Origin: Pseudomonadota bacterium
GTDB taxonomy: Bacteria; Pseudomonadota; Gammaproteobacteria; Burkholderiales; Burkholderiaceae_C
NCBI GenBank assembly: GCA_023460715.1
Contig: JAEWPH010000034.1
Coordinates: forward strand, 1 to 15,684
Direction of reading: 5' to 3'
Length of the DNA stretch: 15,684 bases
Part shown: one piece after another, positions 8,698-13,831 of the stretch
Numbering within the stretch: the stretch's first letter is position 1
How the letters are laid out: every line of letters starts with the position of its first letter
Made by a program: the position numbers and the translations under genes
The notes under the pieces: model-generated
What the model saw: only the letters and a program-made list of their open reading frames with translations
What the model was told of the DNA's origin: nothing
Databases searched by the model: none

Positions 8698-9132
8698 TCA
8701 GTACAGGCCGAACAGCTTGGCGCCCAGGACCACGGTCAGGCCCAGGCTGAGGGCCAGCGTGACGACGGCCGAGGTCTTGCCGAACTGCTTGCTCACGGCG
8801 TCGTGGCTCACGTCCATCCACAGGTGGCGCAGGCCGGCGGTGAAGTGGTGCAGGTAGGCCCAGATGATGGCCAGCGTCACGAGCTTGACGAACCAGCCGG
8901 GAACGAAGCCGATGCCGGCCGTGAAGGCGGCCGTGAAACGGGCGAAGGAGATTTCGGAAGATACGGAGGTGTCGAACAGCCAGAGGATGAACGGCAGCAG
9001 CACGAACATGATCACGCCGCTCACGCGGTGCAGGATGGACACCCAGCCGGCAGCCGGCAGCCGGTAGGTCGGCAGATCCGTGATGGCGTTGATGTTGCGA
9101 AATTCAGGCCGTTTTTTGGCTAGCTCGGTCAT
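8698..9132 (-). CDS. sdhC: Succinate dehydrogenase cytochrome b556 subunit SdhC
   Basis: SdhC (144 residues) is the second membrane subunit of complex II, contributing to the heme b and ubiquinone sites. The conserved SILHRVSGV motif gives Ser32, His35 and Arg36, matching quinone-site residues Ser27, His30 and Arg31 of E. coli SdhC. The HFTAGLRHLWMD motif gives His96 as the heme ligand, with the family's second His seven residues on (His103). Three membrane helices are seen, about 30-53, 80-100 and 120-142. It is the first structural gene of the sdhCDAB-sdhE-gltA series. Its start lies 131 nt downstream of the gntR stop on the same strand. That gap may hold its own promoter or permit read-through from gntR. 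Confidence 0.96.
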   Translation of the reverse strand: MTELAKKRPEFRNINAITDLPTYRLPAAGWVSILHRVSGVIMFVLLPFILWLFDTSVSSEISFARFTAAFTAGIGFVPGWFVKLVTLAIIWAYLHHFTAGLRHLWMDVSHDAVSKQFGKTSAVVTLALSLGLTVVLGAKLFGLY

Positions 9133-9263
9133 GGCGGTGCTTTCGTGGATGTAACTGCGTTGTAATTGCGCGGGTGCAGACAGCCCAAAATTCTATTGCA
9201 ATGCAGCAAGGGGGCGTTGTGGGGACTGCGTATTTTCGAGACGCCGGAGAGGACGTGGGTGCC
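9133..9263 (-). promoter_or_regulatory. sdhC leader / possible operon promoter region
   Basis: This AT-richer gap between gntR and sdhC probably carries the main sdh promoter. On the minus strand TAGAAT (complement of 9190-9195) could be a -10 element, but no good -35 stands at the right distance. A near-perfect direct repeat, TGTAACTGCG (9150-9159) and TGTAATTGCG (9161-9170) on the plus strand, has an 11-bp period, about one helical turn. It lies 18-38 bases before the sdhC start codon. An 8-bp palindrome ATTGCAAT is at 9195-9202. The gntR-mdh palindrome (CTTATATAAG) is not repeated here. Promoter placement is tentative. Confidence 0.4.
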
Positions 9264-10052
9264 TCAGCTCAAGTCATTGCGGTAATGGTGCGTGTCGGTG
9301 CGGTACAGGCCGCGTCGTAACTCCATGGGAACGTCGTTGTAGGTATAGGCGATGCGCTCCACGCTCAGCAGGGGCGTGGTGGCGGGAATTTCCAGGCACT
9401 GCGCCTGGCCCTCGTCCGGCACCACGGCCCGAATTTTTTCCTGGGCGCGCACCATGCGTACGCCGAAGTCCAGCTCGAACATCGCGTAGGTCGGCCCCTG
9501 GTAATCGGCCATCTGTTCGGCCGTCAGGCCCTTGAACGCCTGGCCGGGCAGCCAGATGTCTTCGAGGATGGTTGGAATTTGGCTGAACGACAGCACCCGA
9601 CGCACCTGGATGAGCGGGTCGCCGGTGCGCAGCGCCAGCGAGCGGGCGATCTCCGCCGTGGCGCGCATGCGGCGGCACTCCAGGATGCGGCGCTGGGCCG
9701 GGCCTTCCTCGCGCGCGTCGCCCACGTCGGGCTGCAGTTTCAGGAACCGGTATTGCACGTGCCGCTCGGCATGGGTGGCGACGAACGTCCCCTTGCCTTG
9801 GCGGCGCATCACCAGGTTCTCCGCGGCGAGTTCGTCGATGGCCTTGCGCACGGTGCCCTGGCTCACCCTGAAGCGGGCGGCCAGTTCGATTTCGCTGGGG
9901 ATGGCCTCGCCGGGCTTCCACTCGCCGTGCTGCAGGCTGTGCAGGATCAATGCCTTGATCTGCTGGTACAGGGGGCTGAACGCCGGCGTGGCGGCGCCCG
10001 CGCCCTGGGGTGGGGTGGCGCTGTCGGAGGTGGCGAAGGGCGTGGAGGACAT
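9264..10052 (-). CDS. GntR-family transcriptional regulator (HutC/UTRA type)
   Basis: This 262-residue regulator has an N-terminal winged helix-turn-helix (about 27-92): PLYQQIKALILHSLQHGEWKPG, the recognition segment SEIELAARFRVSQGTVRKAI, and the wing VMRRQGKGTFV. A UTRA-type effector domain (about 110-255) follows, with VRRVLSFSQIPTILEDIWLPG, the late TPLLSVERIAY segment and the C-terminal RGLYRTDTHHYRN. HutC-type GntR proteins usually repress and release DNA on binding a small metabolite. The start at 10052 is chosen because the family's PLYQQI helix begins about 27 residues in. An upstream ATG at 10124 would run through the promoter and palindrome and is rejected. Its place between sdhC and divergent mdh implies control of TCA genes, possibly by a cycle acid. 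The effector is not known from sequence. Confidence 0.9.
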   Translation of the reverse strand: MSSTPFATSDSATPPQGAGAATPAFSPLYQQIKALILHSLQHGEWKPGEAIPSEIELAARFRVSQGTVRKAIDELAAENLVMRRQGKGTFVATHAERHVQYRFLKLQPDVGDAREEGPAQRRILECRRMRATAEIARSLALRTGDPLIQVRRVLSFSQIPTILEDIWLPGQAFKGLTAEQMADYQGPTYAMFELDFGVRMVRAQEKIRAVVPDEGQAQCLEIPATTPLLSVERIAYTYNDVPMELRRGLYRTDTHHYRNDLS

Positions 10053-10103
10053 GGAGCGGGGGAGGCGGGCCGCCCGCCATGTCGGCAGCCGGTCAACGCA
10101 GAG

Positions 10104-10131
10104 ATCATATCTTATATAAGACATAAGACAA
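10104..10131 (-). promoter_or_regulatory. Candidate gntR promoter overlapping an operator
   Basis: On the minus strand TTGTCT (complement of 10126-10131) and TATGAT (complement of 10104-10109) are separated by 16 bp and resemble sigma-70 -35 and -10 boxes. Transcription would begin near 10097, about 45 nt before the gntR ATG. The 12-bp palindrome occupies most of the spacer, an arrangement expected for autorepression. Confidence 0.6.
10110..10129. promoter_or_regulatory. Candidate GntR operator (perfect palindrome plus third half-site)
   Basis: TCTTATATAAGA at 10110-10121 is a perfect 12-bp palindrome. Its right half belongs to a perfect 7-bp tandem repeat, ATAAGAC at 10116-10122 and again at 10123-10129. 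AT-rich palindromes centred on TATA are typical binding sites of HutC-type GntR regulators. The site lies within the candidate gntR promoter and 4-12 bp upstream of the candidate mdh -35 box, so one protein could control both genes. No second copy was found upstream of sdhC or acnB. Confidence 0.65.
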
Positions 10132-10132
10132 A

Positions 10133-10162
10133 TTGACCCTGCGCATGAATCAGCGGTACACT
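10133..10162 (+). promoter_or_regulatory. Candidate sigma-70 promoter of mdh
   Basis: TTGACC (10133-10138) and TACACT (10157-10162), separated by 18 bp, resemble -35 and -10 boxes. Transcription would begin near 10169, leaving a leader of about 88 nt before the mdh ATG. The palindrome at 10110-10121 lies just upstream. Confidence 0.55.
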
Positions 10163-10256
10163 CCAAGGCTGTTTTGCAGGGCACGGGCTGCTGATGACTG
10201 GCGCTGGTGCAACCTTGCATCCACGCCCGTTTCTTCATTCTTTCTGGAGTTCTCAC

Positions 10257-11243
10257 ATGAGCAAGAAGCCCGTCCGTGTTGCCGTTACCGGCGCCGCAGG
10301 CCAAATCGGTTACGCCCTGCTGTTCCGCATTGCCTCCGGCGAAATGCTGGGCAAGGACCAGCCCGTCATCCTGCAACTGCTGGAAATTCCGGACGAGAAG
10401 GCCCAGAACGCGCTGAAGGGCGTGATCATGGAGCTGGAAGACTGCGCGTTCCCGCTGCTGGCCGGCATCGAAGCCCACAGCGACCCGCTCCAAGCCTTCA
10501 AGGACACCGACTACGCCTTGCTGGTCGGCGCCCGTCCCCGCGGCCCCGGCATGGAGCGTGCCGACCTGCTCGCCGCCAACGCCCAGATCTTCACCGCCCA
10601 GGGCAAGGCCCTGAACGCCGTGGCTTCGCGCAACGTCAAGGTGCTGGTGGTCGGCAACCCCGCCAACACCAATGCCTACATCGCCATGAAGTCGGCGCCC
10701 GATCTGCCGGCCAAGAACTTCACCGCCATGCTGCGCCTGGACCACAACCGCGCTGCCTCGCAACTGGCCGCCAAGACCGGCACCAAGGTCGGCGACATCA
10801 AGAAGCTGACCGTGTGGGGCAACCACTCGCCCACCATGTACGCCGACTACCGCTTCGCCACCACCAACGGCAAGTCGATCAAGGATCTGGTGAACGACCA
10901 GGTCTGGAACGCCGAGACCTTCCTCCCCACCGTGGGCAAGCGTGGCGCCGCGATCATCGCCGCCCGAGGCCTGTCGTCGGCCGCTTCGGCCGCCAACGCC
11001 GCCATCGACCACATCCGTGACTGGGCCCTGGGCTCCAATGGCGAGTGGGTCACCATGGGCGTGCCTTCCAACGGCGAGTACGGCATTCCTGCCGGCATCG
11101 TGTTCGGCTTCCCCGTCACCACGGAAAACGGCGAGTACAAGATCGTCGAAGGCCTGGAGATCGATGCCTTCTCGCAAGAAGCCATTAACAAGACCCTGGC
11201 CGAGCTGCAAGGCGAGCAGGACGGCGTCAAGCACCTGCTGTAA
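10257..11243 (+). CDS. mdh: Malate dehydrogenase (NAD-dependent)
   Basis: This 328-residue cytoplasmic enzyme interconverts malate and oxaloacetate with NAD, closing the TCA cycle and supplying the substrate of GltA. The nucleotide-binding motif is [21 protein letters not shown] (8-28), with Glu43 (LLEIP) where NAD-preferring enzymes carry an acidic residue. The substrate loop [14 protein letters not shown] holds Arg95 and Arg101. [11 protein letters not shown] is at 133-143. Asp162 ([10 protein letters not shown]) and His190 ([14 protein letters not shown]) form the catalytic pair. The sequence belongs to the cytosolic-type MDH group found in betaproteobacteria, rather than the 312-residue E. 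coli type. An ATG at 10194 in the same frame is rejected: the ATG at 10257 has a TGGAG ribosome site 7 nt away and gives the usual [12 protein letters not shown]. Confidence 0.97.
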   Translation: MSKKPVRVAVTGAAGQIGYALLFRIASGEMLGKDQPVILQLLEIPDEKAQNALKGVIMELEDCAFPLLAGIEAHSDPLQAFKDTDYALLVGARPRGPGMERADLLAANAQIFTAQGKALNAVASRNVKVLVVGNPANTNAYIAMKSAPDLPAKNFTAMLRLDHNRAASQLAAKTGTKVGDIKKLTVWGNHSPTMYADYRFATTNGKSIKDLVNDQVWNAETFLPTVGKRGAAIIAARGLSSAASAANAAIDHIRDWALGSNGEWVTMGVPSNGEYGIPAGIVFGFPVTTENGEYKIVEGLEIDAFSQEAINKTLAELQGEQDGVKHLL

Positions 11244-11264
11244 TCGCTGGCGACCCACCTGAGC

Positions 11265-12041
11265 ATGGCCGACTGGAATCCCGCGCTCTACCGACGCTTC
11301 GAGGACGAGCGCACGCGCCCGGCCCAGGAGCTGTTGGCACGCGTGCCGCACCCGGCGCCCACCCGCGTGGTGGACCTCGGATGCGGGCCGGGCAATTCCA
11401 CGGAACTGCTGGTGCAGCGCTATCCCCAGGCCCGGGTGACCGGGCTGGACAGGTCCGAAGCCATGCTGGCCAGCGCGCGCGCGCGGCTGCCCGGCGTGGA
11501 CTTCGTGCAGGGCGATATCGCCCAATGGGTGCCCGACGAGGCTCCCGACCTGATCTATGCCAACGCTGCCCTGCAATGGGTGGGCGGGCATGAACAACTC
11601 TTTCCGCGGCTGTTGCGCAGCCTGGCTCCCGGCGGCGTGCTGGCCGTCCAGATGCCGGACAACCGTGATGAACCCACCCATCGCCTGATGCGCGAGGTTG
11701 CGAAGCTCTCGCCGTGGCGTGATGCCATCGGAGATGCCGAGCGGCTGCGCACCGATCTCTTTGGCATCGGTACCTATTACGACTGGCTGGCGCCGCATGC
11801 CAGCCATGTGGACGTCTGGCACACCGTGTACCAGCATGTCATGCCCTCGGCCGGCGCCATCGTCGAGTGGGTGCGCAGCACCGGGCTGCGCCCCTTCATC
11901 GATCCGCTGACCGAGCCCCTGAAGGCCAGCTATCTGGCCGAGTACGAACAGCGCATCGACGCGGCCTACGCGGTGCGCAGCGACGGCAGCCGACTGCTGG
12001 CATTCCCGCGCATGTTCCTCATCGCGCGCAGGCCCTCATGA
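11265..12041 (+). CDS. tam: Trans-aconitate 2-methyltransferase
   Basis: This 258-residue SAM-dependent methyltransferase is strikingly like E. coli Tam from the first residues (DWNPALY, then RPAQELLARVP) through the methyltransferase motifs to the end (LLAFPRMFLIARR). Motif I is VVDLGCGPGNS (35-45). Asp62 (TGLDRSEAM) would bind the SAM ribose, and GDI at 83-85 the adenine side. DLIYANAALQW (95-105), then LAVQMPDN and EPTHRLMREVA, are Tam signatures. Tam esterifies trans-aconitate, which arises from cis-aconitate and inhibits aconitase. It starts 21 nt after the mdh stop with no strong ribosome site, so it is probably co-transcribed with mdh. Its last four bases (ATGA) overlap the next gene, implying translational coupling. 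acnB lies about 1.8 kb downstream, in keeping with a role in protecting the aconitase step. Confidence 0.93.
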   Translation: MADWNPALYRRFEDERTRPAQELLARVPHPAPTRVVDLGCGPGNSTELLVQRYPQARVTGLDRSEAMLASARARLPGVDFVQGDIAQWVPDEAPDLIYANAALQWVGGHEQLFPRLLRSLAPGGVLAVQMPDNRDEPTHRLMREVAKLSPWRDAIGDAERLRTDLFGIGTYYDWLAPHASHVDVWHTVYQHVMPSAGAIVEWVRSTGLRPFIDPLTEPLKASYLAEYEQRIDAAYAVRSDGSRLLAFPRMFLIARRPS

Positions 12042-13048
12042 GCGCACAGTCCGTCCATCCCGCGCAAATCCTGCTGGGTGCGCAGGCGGGGGCGAATCGC
12101 CTGCCGGTTTGCGACCACTACAGCGGCGTCGAATCGCGCATGCGCAAGAGCCTGCAGTTGCAGGCCGAGCTGACGGCGGAGTACGGCCACTGCGTTTTCG
12201 ATGTGACGCTCGACTGCGAAGATGGAGCGCCCGTGGGCCTGGAACGCGAGCATGCCGTGCTGGTGGCCTCCTTGGCCCGCGATGCGGCGCCCGAGGCGCG
12301 CGTGGCTGCTCGCGTGCATGCGGTGGACCACCCTGCGTTCGCCCACGACGTGGCCACGATTGCCGGCGAGGCCGGCCATCGCCTCTGCCACCTGATGCTG
12401 CCCAAGGTCGAGTCGGTCGACGATGTCCTGCAGGCCGAGCGTGCTCTGCTGGCGGCCGGCGCAGGGCACCTGCCGCTGCACGTCCTGATCGAGTCACCCG
12501 CCGCCGTGCAGCGCGCGTTCGAGATCGCGGCGCATCCGCGGGTGCAGAGCCTGAGCTTCGGGCTGATGGATTTCGTGTCTGCGCACGGCGGCGCGATTCC
12601 GGCCGCCGGCATGAGTGCCGAGGGCCAGTTCCAGCACCCGCTGGTCGTCCGCGCCAAGCTGGAGATCGCCGCGGCCTGCCATGCACACGGCAAGGTGCCG
12701 TCGCATTGTGTGGTGACCGAATTCCACGATCCGCAGGCCATGCAGGCCGCTGCGCAGCGGGCTGCGCAGGAGTTCGGCTTCACCCGCATGTGGAGCATCC
12801 ATCCCGGGCAGATCCGCCCCATCCTGGCCGCCTTCGCTCCGCAGACTGCGGAGATCGAGCTGGCGTCCCGTATCCTCTCTGCCGCCGCCGGTGCCGACTG
12901 GGCCCCCATCAGCGCTGACGGCGTGTTGCACGACCGTGCCAGTTACCGTTATTTCTGGCAGATCCTGGAGCGTGCCCACCAGACCGGCCGAGCGCTGCCC
13001 GACGCGGCGCGCGGCTGGTTTGCCGACACCCGTCCCCTTTCCCACTGA
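12038..13048 (+). CDS. HpcH/HpaI aldolase / citrate lyase beta (CitE-like) CoA-ester lyase
   Basis: This 336-residue protein belongs to the CitE / malyl-CoA lyase-like TIM-barrel superfamily, whose members cleave CoA thioesters such as malyl-CoA, citramalyl-CoA or citryl groups using Mg2+. Visible motifs are VTLDCEDGAPVGLE (56-69), VAARVHAVD (89-97, the CoA-site arginine strand), LMLPKVESVDDV (119-130), VLIESPAAV with Glu152, and SFGLMDFVSAHG with Asp178; Glu152 and Asp178 are the likely Mg2+ ligands. WSIHPGQIRPI (252-262) closes the barrel. The GTG-free ATG start overlaps the tam stop (ATGA), so the pair is translationally coupled. No citrate lyase alpha or gamma gene is present, so a true citrate lyase is unlikely. 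Malyl-CoA or citramalyl-CoA cleavage is possible, but substrate cannot be assigned. Family is confident, function is not. Confidence 0.87.
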   Translation: MSAQSVHPAQILLGAQAGANRLPVCDHYSGVESRMRKSLQLQAELTAEYGHCVFDVTLDCEDGAPVGLEREHAVLVASLARDAAPEARVAARVHAVDHPAFAHDVATIAGEAGHRLCHLMLPKVESVDDVLQAERALLAAGAGHLPLHVLIESPAAVQRAFEIAAHPRVQSLSFGLMDFVSAHGGAIPAAGMSAEGQFQHPLVVRAKLEIAAACHAHGKVPSHCVVTEFHDPQAMQAAAQRAAQEFGFTRMWSIHPGQIRPILAAFAPQTAEIELASRILSAAAGADWAPISADGVLHDRASYRYFWQILERAHQTGRALPDAARGWFADTRPLSH

Positions 13049-13095
13049 CCGTTCCGAGTCATTTTTCACGCTTCCGTCCTCACGCAGGAGTCCCC

Positions 13096-13722
13096 ATGAA
13101 GAACCTGATCGCCTCCGCTCTGATGCTGCTGGCTCCCACGCTGGTGCTCGCGCAGACCGCTTCCGAGCCTGCCAAGGCCGGAACCAAGGCCGCCGCCAAG
13201 CCGGCCGCCAAGGCCAAGTCCGACGCCCCGGCCAAGAAGTCGTCCACCGCAAAGGCCAAGTCCGCGGACAAGACCACGGTGGCCAAGGCCAAGCCGACCA
13301 GCAGCCGCACCCAATTGAAGAGCGCCACCAACCAAGTGGCCTCCGGCATCATGGCGGCCGAGGCCGCCCTGTCGCCCGACGAACTGGCGATTGCCGAGCG
13401 CGTGTATACCGGCCGCATCGACTGCGAACTGGGAGCGCACGTCACCATCGAGGCCGATCCCGCTTCGCCCGGCCGCTTCAACCTGGAAGGCAAGGGCTTC
13501 AAGTACCGCATGACGCCCGTGGCGACGACCACCGGCACGGTGCGCCTGGAAGACCAGAACGGCGGTGCCGTCTGGCTGCAGATCGCCAACAAGTCCATGC
13601 TGATGAACCAGAAGGCGGGGCAGCGTCTGGCCGATGAATGCATGAGCCCGCAGCAGATGCTCGTGGCCGAGGCCATCAAGAAGAACCCGCCCCGCAGCGT
13701 CCTCGACCCCGATCCGAAGTAA
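13096..13722 (+). CDS. Secreted protein with Ala/Lys-rich linker and MliC-like C-terminal domain
   Basis: This 208-residue protein is not one I can name. It has a clear Sec signal peptide (MKNLIASALMLLAPTLVLA, cleavage likely before Gln20), so it should be periplasmic. Residues 21-70 are a low-complexity cationic linker of PAKA/AKA repeats. The C-terminal part (about 98-183) has two cysteines (Cys110, Cys182) bracketing short beta strands: YTGRIDC, FNLEGKGFKYRMTPV, GTVRLED, VWLQIANKSMLM and RLADEC. That order and cysteine spacing recall the MliC/PliC C-type lysozyme inhibitor fold, but the family's SGARY motif is replaced by TTGTVRLED, so inhibition is doubtful. A good AGGAG ribosome site precedes the ATG at 13096. 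It lies 47 nt after the lyase and 109 nt before acnB; a functional link to the TCA genes is not evident. Confidence 0.8.
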   Translation: MKNLIASALMLLAPTLVLAQTASEPAKAGTKAAAKPAAKAKSDAPAKKSSTAKAKSADKTTVAKAKPTSSRTQLKSATNQVASGIMAAEAALSPDELAIAERVYTGRIDCELGAHVTIEADPASPGRFNLEGKGFKYRMTPVATTTGTVRLEDQNGGAVWLQIANKSMLMNQKAGQRLADECMSPQQMLVAEAIKKNPPRSVLDPDPK

Positions 13723-13739
13723 ATCGCCTTCCCGCGGCG

Positions 13740-13788
13740 CACCCTGCCGCGCCCGCAGGGTGGCTGCCGCACGCAGCGCCTTGGGCGC
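13740..13788 (+). other. Cluster of three GC-rich hairpins upstream of acnB
   Basis: In the 109-bp gap before acnB three stems follow one another: CACCCTGC/GCAGGGTG (13740-13747 with 13755-13762, perfect, 7-nt loop), GCTGC/GCAGC (13763-13767 with 13773-13777), and GCGCC/GGCGC (13776-13780 with 13784-13788). The last two share two bases, so they compete. No T-tract follows, so this is not a classical terminator. It may slow or partly end transcription from the upstream gene, or be leader RNA structure for acnB. No convincing acnB promoter was found. Confidence 0.4.
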
Positions 13789-13831
13789 AGCTTTGCCCCA
13801 CTTGAGAAACTAGAACCCACCGGAGAAGAAA

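Noticed and set aside
10124..10136. Upstream in-frame ATG at 10124 as the gntR start
   Set aside because: It would place the palindrome and the best -10/-35 match inside the coding sequence and add 24 residues absent from the family.
9264..11837. An 857-codon minus-strand open frame running from gntR through the antisense of mdh and tam
   Set aside because: Only its last 262 codons match a protein family (GntR/UTRA). The rest is antisense to mdh and tam and crosses the candidate promoters, and such long shadow frames are common at this GC content.
12038..13048. Citrate lyase beta subunit of a citrate fermentation operon
   Set aside because: No citC, citD, citF, citG or citX neighbours are present, and the context is an oxidative TCA cluster. 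A stand-alone CitE-like CoA-ester lyase fits better.
13180..13300. GCCAAG-rich tandem-like stretch considered as a DNA repeat array
   Set aside because: The similarity comes from Ala-Lys codon repetition in the protein linker. The unit length and sequence are irregular, so it is low-complexity coding sequence.
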